NCBI GenBank assembly: GCA_035926095.1
Contig: JAVRQT010000016.1
Coordinates: 744,001 to 808,000, forward strand
DNA length: 64,000 nucleotides
Direction: 5' to 3'
Source of the DNA: Elasticomyces elasticus
Lineage: Eukaryota; Ascomycota; Dothideomycetes; Mycosphaerellales; Teratosphaeriaceae
Both the position numbers and the translations under genes were made by a program. Positions within the stretch are counted from its first letter, which is position 1; the number at the start of each line of letters is the position of its first letter. The notes under the pieces were generated by a model that worked only from the letters and a program-made list of their open reading frames with translations, was not told where the DNA came from and searched no databases. Shown here piece after piece: positions 52,236 through 61,956 of this stretch.

Positions 52236-53417
52236 ATGAGCGAGAAGTACCAGCCTCCCGCTGGTCCACCTCCCAATCGCAGTACCAACCAGCATCATGT
52301 ACAATTCGCGGGCAGCGCGCCAACCGGCCGTAGTGAGATAGCTTCCCACAATCCATTCCGCAGTGCTCACGCTTCTTCCTCGCAGGGCCAGCATCCATCT
52401 GAAAGCGATGCTCCTCCAGCGTATGAAGCGCCACCGGGACCACCACCCTCGTGGCACAGCGGGAAGAAGCAGCAGCCAGATTCGGAGTACCTACCACCAC
52501 CGGGACCGCCCCCAAGCCACATGAACAAAACCGAAGAATACATTGCACCACCTGGCCCTCCGCCCTCACATTCAGCAGCTAGCGAACCAGAACCGCCACC
52601 CTACGACCCGTGGATGTCCGTACCTGATAACGCGCTCCTTCCTCCTCCACCGTCGATCAAAGACGCACGAAGCCCAACAGCAAACGCCACTTGGGACGAC
52701 GCAGCTCGAGCGCACGCTTGGACAAATCAAAACCCCCTCTGGCGACCTCAACAGCACAGTCCGCAGACTTTCACTCGCATAGCCAGCGGTCGTATAGGCC
52801 TCACAGCACCACCCAACACCAAGAACATCCACCTGGAAGCCAACCTAGGCGGCGCCACAGTTCAGACTAGCCCAAAGTGCGGTGACACAATCTTCCTGTC
52901 TGATCTCCCGCTCTACACAGCGCAGACAGGTACGCCGAAGAAGATTTACTTTGAGCTCAAAGTCATCTCTATGGGCCACATCGACCGCAATACTGGAGAA
53001 TCAGACGCTGGGATCGCTATTGGATTCTTAGCGCCTCCTTACCCAGCTTGGCGGCTCCCGGGCTGGGAACGTTCGTCCATTGGTGTTCACGGCGATGACG
53101 GTCGCAGGTACGTGGACGACAGCGAGGGCGGCATTGACTTCGTTCCTGCGTTTCGTGCTGGAGATGTGGTTGGTATCGGGATGAAGTTCTCGCCGCCACA
53201 ATTCGCGGGTGGCAAGGGTGGCGCTGAGGTGTTCTTCACGAGGAATGGGAAGAAGGAGGGTGGTTTTAGTCTGCATGAAGAAAGGGATAGTGCTGAGGAG
53301 GGCGGGGACGTGACGGGTCTCGAGGGCCGGAATGATATCCTGGCTGCAGTTGGGTGTTTCGGAGGTGTAGAGTTCGAAGTCAGGTTTAGGAAGGAGGAGT
53401 GGAAGTTTAGGCCGTGA
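52236..53417 (+). CDS. SPRY-domain protein with PPxY motifs
   Basis: A 393-residue intronless protein. The N-terminal ~130 residues are Pro-rich, with four PPxGPPPS-like blocks and two PY motifs (PPAY and PPPY), the ligands of WW domains in Rsp5/Nedd4-type ubiquitin ligases. A SPRY/B30.2 domain follows ('IYFELKVISMG', 'DAGIAIGFLAPPYPAWRLPG', 'SIGVHGDDGRRYVDD', 'GDVVGIGMKF', 'VFFTRNGKKEG'). Yeast Ssh4 and Ear1 combine SPRY and PY motifs as Rsp5 adaptors for membrane-protein sorting, but they have a membrane helix that is absent here; an adaptor role is an inference. The ATG at 52236 is preferred for its purine context and because the product then begins 'MSEKYQPPAG'. Confidence 0.87.
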   Translation: MSEKYQPPAGPPPNRSTNQHHVQFAGSAPTGRSEIASHNPFRSAHASSSQGQHPSESDAPPAYEAPPGPPPSWHSGKKQQPDSEYLPPPGPPPSHMNKTEEYIAPPGPPPSHSAASEPEPPPYDPWMSVPDNALLPPPPSIKDARSPTANATWDDAARAHAWTNQNPLWRPQQHSPQTFTRIASGRIGLTAPPNTKNIHLEANLGGATVQTSPKCGDTIFLSDLPLYTAQTGTPKKIYFELKVISMGHIDRNTGESDAGIAIGFLAPPYPAWRLPGWERSSIGVHGDDGRRYVDDSEGGIDFVPAFRAGDVVGIGMKFSPPQFAGGKGGAEVFFTRNGKKEGGFSLHEERDSAEEGGDVTGLEGRNDILAAVGCFGGVEFEVRFRKEEWKFRP

Positions 53418-54018
53418 AGGTGTTGAGAAGTAACCCTGTGCTGTACCCGAGTATGTTCTTCTCCGAGCCTCGACGGACTTCAGTACATCACGCATGAGCA
53501 TACGGCTGCTTTGGAGCAATTCGGCAGTGACGAGATCGCACACTGCTCGTGTAGCTTTTGGTCTCGTGACCGTTCCAATTGCTGCTGCAGGTCGCTTCAT
53601 CAGATGGCAGATACTGCATTACAGCTACGACAAGGAAAAGTATGATGGCTCTGCCATAGAGTCCGCCATGGCGTCTGAAGATGTGTTAAGCTCAGTGGCC
53701 GTAAGCGAAGCCATTGACGCACCTTCCGCTTTCGTGGAACTTGGGCTAAAGCTTGGCGCGGCAATTTTGCGGGCTTAGTCAACGTCCTCTCCCATCTTTC
53801 TGTGACTTGAACGAGTTTTCATTCGAGATTTACAAATCACAAACACTAACTTCACTAACACTAGCACTAATGTCACAGCTAACAGCCGCTGCCAGCCCTG
53901 CCGCTGTCACTGCCGTCCAACGTGACTGCAGCCAAGTGAAGACCATCGAACTAACAGAAGCGTAGAAGACATATTTGACAAGTACTTCACCAAAGAATAC
54001 TACCGAGAGAGAAACGAG
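53418..54018. other. Intergenic
   Basis: 601 bp between two plus-strand genes. A 94-codon frame (53494-53778) has no family pattern. It should contain the promoter of the UstYa-like gene. Confidence 0.45.
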
Positions 54019-55274
54019 ATGATATCGCCCTGGTTCTATGATCCGAGACTTCCTCGGATCGTCACACTCAGCGGTCTATCAAATCCAACTGGCGGGATCA
54101 ACGAACGGTACATGCAGACAAGCAGCGGCCTTAGAAAACTGGACGAGGCGGCGATCGCGCAAGAGAACCAGTGCATCGTCGAGGAATCCCAGCCTCTGCT
54201 TGAAGACGACGAGGTCAAGCTGAACGATGGCATCGAGCTGGAGAGCGTCGGGAGTGTCACAAAACCACATCACGAGGCTGTGGTCGTCCAACAGCCGAGA
54301 AAATGGTGAGTACATCGAGAGTCTCTCCGAGGCGCCGAATGCGCAATCGCTGCTATACTCAGCTTGCTGCGTCGCGATTAACCAGTCACTGCGCTGGGAC
54401 AGTCTTGCGGCCTGTTGATTCTTTACACAAAACGCTAACACTTACACCCGTCACTCCTAGGTACACCTCCTCAGTTTGGCTCTTCTTCACGATCGGCCTT
54501 CTCTGCCTCATCATCGGACAGAACGCCTTTCTGTACTTCGCTGCCTGTGGGTATGAGGATGGATTCCAGACAGACATCGGTGAGCACTTCATGAAGGACT
54601 GTTGTTCGAACTTTCGGCTGACACGTTCCACAGCCTTCCTCAAACCCTCCATCAAGCTCCACCACACACGATTCGCCGGCGCCATTCATGCTACTGCGGA
54701 CGGTAATACCATGCACGTCCCAGAGCCCGCTCTCGATGCCAAAGGCCGCCGCTTCACAGGCACACCCTCGGAGGACATTGACGCAGCCTGGCACGACCTC
54801 ATCTACGGCCGCTACGTCGCCTTCACTCCAGCCGAGATCAAGACACTGAACAGCGATACTGGTGTTCCGGAACTGCTCCCCCTTCAGAAGTCCAAATACA
54901 TCGACGAAGCAACCAACACCTCACTCGTCCCCGAAGAAGGCTACTACGGCGGCCCAGACATGCTGCACTCACTCCACTGCCTCAACGGGATCCGCAAGCA
55001 CCTCGACATGGACTACTACAGAGCGAGCATGCCCGAGTTGTCGGAAGAATACCAGCGCATGCACCTCAATCACTGTCTCGAGCAGTTGCGGCAAGCAGTG
55101 TTGTGTCATGGTGATATGACTCCAGTGACGCTAAGGCCGATTGTGAATCAGAGTGGGCAGACTTGGGCGCTGCTGGGTGAGACGGAGAAGATGCATACCT
55201 GTCGGGATGGAGAGGCGTTGGCTAAGGCTTGGATTGGGAGGGCTGGATATGGCGAGAGGGTGGAGAGCGAGTGA
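54019..55274 (+). CDS. UstYa-like oxidase (DUF3328)
   Basis: A 348-residue membrane-anchored protein of the UstYa family, whose members act as oxidases in ustiloxin-type RiPP and other metabolite pathways. Model: 54019-54305, 54461-54579, 54634-55274, introns 155 and 54 nt. The cytosolic N terminus holds Glu/Asp-rich segments. One membrane helix spans the first splice ('SSVWLFFTIGLLCLIIGQNA'). The family signature, two H-x2-H-C motifs, is complete: His247-His250-Cys251 (HSLHC) and His279-His282-Cys283 (HLNHC). An in-frame start at 54112 would shorten the protein by 31 residues. The second intron is a multiple of three with no stop. No precursor peptide or partner biosynthetic gene is nearby, so the substrate is unknown. 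Confidence 0.9.
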
Positions 55275-55396
55275 CGCCGGGATGCTCTACAATGGAGACT
55301 GTACAGCACGGTGAGGATGGTGAGGCGAATGAGATGATGTTGCGTGTTTGTCGACATGATGGCGTCTACTCGCGGTCTCTGCGTCGCTTTCGCAGG

Positions 55397-56257
55397 TCAG
55401 CACAGAATTAGGATGTTCCTACAACACTTCATCCGGTCGTTCGCCACCTTCGCACTTACGACCAACGCTCTCACAATACCCACAATTTTACCATTCGAAC
55501 TGTACTTCCACACCCGGCACAAGAACTCCTTATCGCTGCAGCGGTAGCACGCTCGCTGTGCATCAACGCCTTCATCAGTATCATTGATGCGGTATGACCT
55601 GATAGCTGATACCCGTCGCCTTTCGCTCTTTGAGTTCCACCATGCCTCGGAAACCTGCGGCGGCTTGCCTACGCCACTGTACTTCGAGACGCCTTTCCGC
55701 GAGCTCGGAACGCCGGCACGACGTTTGACATTCTTGGATCCCAGAGGTCGGCCGCCCTTCTTTCGTTGGCCCAGTGGTCGCGTTGAGGTGGCTTGTGTGG
55801 ATGGTCTCGCTAACTGCTGGACAACAATGGTATCGGATGGGCTGGGCGAGGCTGTGTGTGCACGCGCTCTGATCGCTTCTGGTAGATTCGGTTCTTCTGC
55901 CTTGATGGTTCTTTCATTGCTGCTTGGCCTAGTACTCGGTGCTTCCGTTTTCATGATCCTTTCGACGCTACTTGAAAGAGTCCAGGGTTCAGTCGACGAT
56001 ACTGTTGAATTGGTGTCCTCTAGATGGTCCAGAGACACATCGACCAGCTCCTCGATCTTCGGCACTAGCGTCGGAGAACGCACGATGGTATAGCTCTTTC
56101 CTGGTCGTGGCTTTTCAAGCAGCTGACCATTATCGTCGAAGCGTAAGATCCGTGGTAGCCATGCTTGAGCTTTCGACGTTGCACTCCGAAGCGGCCGCGT
56201 CTCTTCAACGAGCACTCCTTTCACATCAAAGCGTAGGACGCGAGGCAAGTAAGCCAT
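55397..56257 (-). CDS. AT-hook protein with a duplicated N-terminal module and a C-terminal cysteine cluster
   Basis: A 286-residue intronless frame without a named family. Two tandem ~27-residue modules start the protein: 'AYLPRVLRFDVKGVLVEETR' and 'AWLPRILRFDDNGQLLEKPR'. A Ser/Thr-rich linker follows, then an AT-hook-like motif 'KKGGRPLGSKNVKRR', which suggests minor-groove DNA binding. The last third has 'EAWWNSKSERRRV' and the cysteine set C-Y-R-C-x5-C, perhaps a small metal site. It is probably nuclear by its basic motifs. Convergent with the UstYa-like gene. Coding status rests on the internal repeat and motifs; function is unknown. Confidence 0.6.
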   Translation of the reverse strand: MAYLPRVLRFDVKGVLVEETRPLRSATSKAQAWLPRILRFDDNGQLLEKPRPGKSYTIVRSPTLVPKIEELVDVSLDHLEDTNSTVSSTEPWTLSSSVERIMKTEAPSTRPSSNERTIKAEEPNLPEAIRARAHTASPSPSDTIVVQQLARPSTQATSTRPLGQRKKGGRPLGSKNVKRRAGVPSSRKGVSKYSGVGKPPQVSEAWWNSKSERRRVSAIRSYRINDTDEGVDAQRACYRCSDKEFLCRVWKYSSNGKIVGIVRALVVSAKVANDRMKCCRNILILC

Positions 56258-57501
56258 GGTCGAGGCGTGGAGGTAGCAACCTGGACCGTACTCTCAAGCA
56301 CAATTGATGAAGCTTCGCTACCCTCTGCCATCGGGGCTTACCGCTCTTCCCTGCTTCGCGTCAATCTCGTGCGTCGAACGTTACTGTCAAGACTGTGAGG
56401 TCAAGTCGTCAATGTTGTTGTCACTGGACTTTCAATGCATACCATACTGCAGCGCTAACAACGGGCCCGCCCGTACGAAATACGATTTTGGCATCTCCGC
56501 GTTGATCCACCACCAGCAAGCAGCATGAGGACGATAGCAATGCCATTGCCAACCTTCGCAACAGGAACGTGCCCGCCGACAGATCGCCCGAGCGTGTAGG
56601 AGACGTCCAAGTGCAGGGCGAAGACCAGCAAGACAGAAAAGCCATGTCCACCATGATCCGGCAGAAGAGTGCCACGTTGTTCAGCTGTCAGGTCGATGTA
56701 CAGATATTGTAAGACGGAACAAGAGAAGTGAACATACATTTTGGCCGCGAGCATGTCTGTTCAGAGCAGTGAACCAGACAAAGCAACCAAGAGCCTCAGC
56801 GAATGGGACGCGGCGGGTCTCAGTTTGCGAAGCCATGAACCAGTTTGTGGTACGAGAGAAGGCACAGTCGTTCGCACTGCCATCCAACTTCCAGACTCCA
56901 GCTCCCCGGAACTTGAGCGGTTCAAGAAGTGGGAAGTGAGCACTTCGAGGCTCACCAGTCCTTGAGATTTTTCGACCTTCATGAATGTCTTCCTGTGTTT
57001 CATGCCCACCTCGTAGCACCTACCATGGACTACTGACAAGCAGCATATACCACAACATCATACCGTAGCATCCTCTCTTTGTTGACTCTTCGAGCATGCA
57101 GGTGGCCGATGTGCGTGATGCAGCGCTAGCAAGGTGAGACCCGTGCATGTGAGGTTTGAAGTGAGGTTGAGACTGGCACATGGCACTTTCACCTTTTGTT
57201 TGACTGAAAATCGGATACATCAACGACTCACATCCTCGTTTGCCTGTCACTCGCAAACAACCGAGATTCTTTTACAGTTACTCACGATACTCATAGTTCC
57301 CGTTGAAACCTTGGTCCATCCACAGACCACAGAGCTTCCAACGACTCACAGACGGCAGCCGCGAAACACGACGGGAAGATCCACTTCAAGAACGACTTCC
57401 ACCTTCGCACCCCTCATCAACAACCATCGACATATTCCTTGCGGCATCGCAGGCATCGACACCTGCTGCGGCTTCCATTGAAGCGCGCTTCGACTATCAC
57501 G
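56258..57501. other. Long intergenic region, divergent promoters
   Basis: 1.24 kb between the divergent AT-hook gene and the F-box-like gene. Several short frames on both strands show no family pattern. The 57200-57500 part is C/A-rich and looks like a long 5' leader. Confidence 0.45.
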
Positions 57502-59580
57502 ATGGCGGCACCTAACAACCACCCGACTGGAGGCAATAACATGAATAACATGACTGCGGTCATGAACGCGCTGCTGGCCAACATCCACGCGCCACAGCAC
57601 TGGCACCTCCACGGCCACGGTCCACCACATCATCCTCTACGAGCGCTTCGACTGCATCTGCTTTCTCAGACTATCTTCGGAACGTTACCAGGCGAACTGC
57701 TCGACCAGATCATTCGCATCGCCGAACGTGAGAGTGTCTCCAACTCCACGGGAGTGAGCACCACTACGGCGACTCTTCTGCCCATGAACAGCCATCCCGC
57801 GCTCACGCCGCCGCGCAACGGATCTAGCCCTTTCATGCTTATCCCTGTCGAGATGCGACGCGCCATTTTCGCGTACGAGTTGACAACAAAAGACAAAAAT
57901 GTCCCGTACTTGCCGCAATGCGACACTGTAGCTCACAAGCCTACTGGTCCCGTGGATGAAAAGATGGAATCGACGAAACGCAATCGCGCCTCGACTTTGA
58001 TGACGCTCGACAGTAAGATCGCGGACGAGATCGCGACGATGCTGTACGAGGAGCGCTACTTCGTCATTCACGTCCACGAGGGGTTTGGGACTGGTGGGGT
58101 TGAGTTCTTGAATGCCGGGCGCCAGAAGTTGCAGTACCAGGACGAGTTCCGCGAGGACGCCCGCTTCGCGAGGTTCAAGCACGGCGAGAAGTATGGGTTC
58201 GATCGTCTGAAGAAGCTGAAGATAGTGATCCATCCAGCCAGCAATGATGAGCCGGATAATCGCCACATTCACATCAACACGTTCTTCATGATCTGGGCGC
58301 TCTGCCAGCTTCTGCACAACGGCGAGTACAACGATGAGGAGCAGATGAAGAAAAACAAGCTCACACACATCACCATCGAATTCGCGCCAGCGCCCGTGAG
58401 AGCGGTGAGTAAGAGCTTCACTGGCCGACGCGCAATCGCAAGAGCAGACCCGCAGAACTACCTGTGGGATGCGCTGGCAGAGAAGCCATCGACCACTTCC
58501 GTTAGAAACTGCCCGGACATCGAAGTGATCCTCCGACCCTTCTCCATACTCCGTACGCATAAGGTTGAGATCACGCTTCCTGAGAAGCTTGGTGGCCACT
58601 TACCCACCGTAGAGTTCGTAGCGCGGCTGCAACGGCGTATGCGCTCTTCACAAGGAAACGAGGACATCTACGACCACGACTTCATGAATGAGGAGTACGC
58701 ACACAGGATCCGTGGGTTGAGCGGGGATTTCGGACGCTACACGTTTGAACTTCTCCATAGCACTGGGAAGGGCATTCGTGTGGACGGCTTGAATTCCGAG
58801 GACATGGCCGAGGATGGTCAGGATGAGGAGGATTATGAGGATGACGAGGAGGATGGGAAGCGTGACCTATCACCCATGTCGAAGAAGAGTCCAATGGGCG
58901 ACTGGAAGCGCTTGAAGGGTGAGAGCGGCAGCAAGAGGCGGGGTGAGAAGTTGGATACGTTCATGTCGGATGAGGACAGAGACATGGAGATTGCGAAAGA
59001 GCGGTCGCTGCAAGACGTGCTGCGTGCGCCGCCGCCGAGCCTGCGTTACGGCACTCAGCAGGCGGGCAGCAACACGTTGCGTGCGGGTCCGAGCAGCTCG
59101 AGCACCAGTGCCGGGACTTCATTTGCTTCCACCGGTCGAACTCTTGGTGGGCCACGCGCTTTCAACACATCTGTGCCGTGGGCCACCAGGGCCAGAGAGA
59201 CTACTCCAGAGCGCAACTATCATACTGGTCATACGCTGGCCGATTCGCCTGGTAGTGATGGCCCTTCCTGGTCGCCGGGCCATAACGCCAGCCCGACCTC
59301 TGGTGATGCTCGTCCACGCAGCATGCAGGATACCTTGACCGATGCATCCGCTGCTAGAATCATTGCCTGGCAGAGGTTTGCTAACAGCCCGTCTGCCACG
59401 ACAAGTCAGACCAATGCAGCGCTTGTCGGGACGGCGCTTGGTCAGAGCGAGAACGGGCGCACGTTAAGTGAAACTGGTGCTACGCTGGAGCAGACCGACG
59501 TCGCACAAGCGAATCTCAACCTGCTTCGCGCGCGGCTCGATAGATTAAGGCGTGTCGATCGCGGTCGCGGCGGCGTGTAG
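57502..59580 (+). CDS. Large F-box-like/2EXR-type protein
   Basis: A 692-residue intronless protein. The N terminus is His/Asn/Pro-rich. Two possible F-box-type cores follow ('TLPGELLDQIIRIAERE' near residue 57 and 'MLIPVEMRRAIFAYELTT' near 113), and then the alpha/beta region common to Dothideomycete 2EXR-type proteins ('RFKHGEKYGFDRLKKLKIVI', 'INTFFMIWALCQLL'). Residues ~433-455 are very acidic. The C-terminal ~200 residues are disordered, Ser/Thr/Gly-rich, and close with 'LNLLRARLDRLRRVDRGRGG'. The ATG at 57502 is the first in frame. It may be a ubiquitin-ligase adaptor by analogy, but nothing proves it. Confidence 0.75.
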   Translation: MAAPNNHPTGGNNMNNMTAVMNALLANIHAPQHWHLHGHGPPHHPLRALRLHLLSQTIFGTLPGELLDQIIRIAERESVSNSTGVSTTTATLLPMNSHPALTPPRNGSSPFMLIPVEMRRAIFAYELTTKDKNVPYLPQCDTVAHKPTGPVDEKMESTKRNRASTLMTLDSKIADEIATMLYEERYFVIHVHEGFGTGGVEFLNAGRQKLQYQDEFREDARFARFKHGEKYGFDRLKKLKIVIHPASNDEPDNRHIHINTFFMIWALCQLLHNGEYNDEEQMKKNKLTHITIEFAPAPVRAVSKSFTGRRAIARADPQNYLWDALAEKPSTTSVRNCPDIEVILRPFSILRTHKVEITLPEKLGGHLPTVEFVARLQRRMRSSQGNEDIYDHDFMNEEYAHRIRGLSGDFGRYTFELLHSTGKGIRVDGLNSEDMAEDGQDEEDYEDDEEDGKRDLSPMSKKSPMGDWKRLKGESGSKRRGEKLDTFMSDEDRDMEIAKERSLQDVLRAPPPSLRYGTQQAGSNTLRAGPSSSSTSAGTSFASTGRTLGGPRAFNTSVPWATRARETTPERNYHTGHTLADSPGSDGPSWSPGHNASPTSGDARPRSMQDTLTDASAARIIAWQRFANSPSATTSQTNAALVGTALGQSENGRTLSETGATLEQTDVAQANLNLLRARLDRLRRVDRGRGGV

Positions 59581-60049
59581 GTTCGTCACTTGGTGCATGC
59601 TTAAGACCACCAACATCAGCGACCGGGCCTGGACATATGGGATGAAGGATGGGATATCAGTTTGCTACAGGTGGCTGGCGTTTGGGATGGGAAAAGCGGC
59701 GGCTTACATGGCTGGGACGTACGATATCATCTATGGGCTATGCTGCTTTGATGTTCTGCGAAGGATCTGGGCCGGTGGGACGATGCTCACGACCACGTCG
59801 CTCAGCTGAAGAGTGTAATATACTCATAGAATGTGCTGAAACAGATTTGCGATCTCAAACTGGCTGCTCGAATTCCGTGAAATGAACGATGCGTGTACTG
59901 GACACTATCCTGACCATTCTATACCAGTAAACGACATATCCTTTAAGCTTCCCACCGCCACTGCTCGCTTCTGCATCTTGAACTCACACTCAAATCTTTG
60001 CTAACACTGCTGCAGCTATCTTCCTCTCAATCTTTAATTTCGTCACCAA
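59581..60049. other. Intergenic, convergent 3' ends
   Basis: 469 bp between the F-box-like gene and the first MFS gene. No gene recognised. Confidence 0.5.
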
Positions 60050-61552
60050 TCAATAAAGCACATTCAACTTCCAACCCACCTTCATCACCCTGACACTCAA
60101 GAAGCACGCACCAGCACAAACGTAGCACAGGCCCGTGAACGTCGCGACTCCCCAATATGCTCCGTCGCATGCTGCAATGATGGCTCCAGCGATGGGCACA
60201 CCCGTCAAAGTGCCGAACGAGACAATGGTATAGCAAGTCGCATAGTACCTTCCATATTCCTCTGTGTCGCAGAGCATGCCGACACAAACAGGCGTCAACG
60301 AGATATTAGACCCACTGGCGAAGCCCATGAGTAGTGCGTATGTGACAGTCAGCGCGAAGATCGTCGTGCTTGGTACGCCGTCTGGTCCAGAGGTTTGTGT
60401 CGAGAACACAGTCGCAGGAAGCCACAGTGCCAGAGTGGTGCTCATGCAGCCTATGATAGTACCCACCATGGTATTGTACCTGCCCCATTTGTCTGCCATG
60501 TACCCTGGCGCCCAACGGCCGAGACACGAGCCTGCGTTGAAGATGGCGATGATCTGGTACGCGAAAGTCGAGCTCATGGCACCAGAGGCCAGAGAGTACG
60601 ACGTGAGGTACGTGATAGGGATGAACAGACCCCACTCCAAGCAGTACGTCCCAATGGTCACGATAGCGAATGCAGGCTGCGCGAATATTTTGAAGTCAGG
60701 CATCAGGGTCCCACCCGGCCTAGGCGGTAATCGCGACTTGATCAGCAGATTGGCCGGGATCAGCAGGACGATGAAGATAAAGCCTTGAATCCGCAGCGCC
60801 CAAGCCCAGCCCACCTTCGGAAACAGCGACTGGAGCATGAGAGGAAAGATGACGCCCCCAACCGACCCGCCAGTTGCTGCGAGGCCGGTGGCGTTGGCTC
60901 GCTTGAGCATGAAGAAATGCGCAATGGCGGAGACGGCAGGGGTAAATATCAGCGATGTGCCGATGCCACCGAGGACGCCAAAGACGATGAGGAAGTGCCA
61001 GTATTCTGCAGTACAAGTTAGCAGGAGACTTGAAACGATGATAGATGTTAACGTACTGGTACAGCTTCCCATCAAGAAGACGGACAACAGCAGGAATACC
61101 GTCCCAAGAGCGACGAGCACTCTCGGTCCTTTGGCGTCGAACACTGGTCCTATCTGCAGTCCGCAGAAGAAGGAGAGGAAGATGTAGAGACTGAAGATCC
61201 ATCCGATGGTGCTCTCGCTGTACTCTGACAGCTGATGCTCAGTCAAATACGCCTGGTAGATGCCGATAGTGTTCATGTAGCCAAAGCCAGCAACCATACC
61301 GCTGAAGGATCCGAACACGACGAGCCATGCTTGCAGACCACCTTCGGGATAGATTGCTTCAACCTTTTCGTTCACGGGCGAAGTTGCACCAGATTCGACA
61401 TCCTCACCCGAGCTGACTATGACCTGGCAGTCGGAGTCCTGTGGTGGGGAAGCCTGGCATGTCTGCGGCGATGTGGTTGGGTTGAGCGAGGTGTTAATGG
61501 TGTTGTTGCGTGGCAAAAGTCCTGGCTTGCTGCCGTTATCTTGTGTGCTCAT
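60050..61552 (-). CDS. MFS monocarboxylate-type (MCT-like) transporter
   Basis: A 12-helix major facilitator of the fungal monocarboxylate-porter group, 483 residues, plasma membrane. Model: complement(61057-61552, 60050-61005) with a 51-nt intron (GTACGT, GCTAAC, GCAG). Splicing gives 'SCTKYWHFLIVFGVLGGIG', the family form of the helix 4 region. The cytosolic N terminus is Ser/Thr/Pro-rich up to 'YPEGGLQAWLVVFGSF', the usual MCT start. Later signatures include 'GGSVGGVIFPLMLQSL' (helix 5) and 'GSCLGRWAPGYMADKWG' (the helix 8-9 loop). The intron is a multiple of three and has no stop, so unspliced mRNA stays in frame and would insert 17 residues. The substrate is unknown. Confidence 0.94.
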   Translation of the reverse strand: MSTQDNGSKPGLLPRNNTINTSLNPTTSPQTCQASPPQDSDCQVIVSSGEDVESGATSPVNEKVEAIYPEGGLQAWLVVFGSFSGMVAGFGYMNTIGIYQAYLTEHQLSEYSESTIGWIFSLYIFLSFFCGLQIGPVFDAKGPRVLVALGTVFLLLSVFLMGSCTSTLTSIIVSSLLLTCTAEYWHFLIVFGVLGGIGTSLIFTPAVSAIAHFFMLKRANATGLAATGGSVGGVIFPLMLQSLFPKVGWAWALRIQGFIFIVLLIPANLLIKSRLPPRPGGTLMPDFKIFAQPAFAIVTIGTYCLEWGLFIPITYLTSYSLASGAMSSTFAYQIIAIFNAGSCLGRWAPGYMADKWGRYNTMVGTIIGCMSTTLALWLPATVFSTQTSGPDGVPSTTIFALTVTYALLMGFASGSNISLTPVCVGMLCDTEEYGRYYATCYTIVSFGTLTGVPIAGAIIAACDGAYWGVATFTGLCYVCAGACFLSVRVMKVGWKLNVLY

Positions 61553-61956
61553 ACGCCGTTGTGAGATTTCTACAGTATTCTATGATCTGCACGCTGGTTC
61601 CGAAGCATGAGATGATGGCATACAGATGGTGAGATCCGATGGACGGGTATTAAGGTCGTATATGTACTCGTCGAAAACTCTGTCGTCACAGCGGCTATTT
61701 CGTGCCGGCGGCCAAGGGCGAAGCGAGTCACGGAACTCCGCCGCCATAGTTCGGGCAACTCCGCACGGGCATATTGTAAGTGAATGGTAAAACAGTCGAA
61801 GGAGGAAGGAGGGCGTGTTGCTTCAGCATTTGTTTGATACGTAAGTTGGCTGAGGCGACAGATTGAGCAAATAATCGATACAGCGTGGTCATGTCATAGT
61901 ATCTTGACTCGGTATAATCGCTTCCGCAGTTGGTCGACCTGGATCGCGCCGACTGC
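61553..61956. promoter_or_regulatory. Upstream region of the MCT-like gene
   Basis: 404 bp between two minus-strand transporter genes. No gene recognised. Confidence 0.45.

Noticed and set aside
53494..53778. 94-codon plus-strand frame between the SPRY and UstYa-like genes
   Set aside because: No family resemblance or conserved residues visible; frames of this length occur by chance at this base composition.
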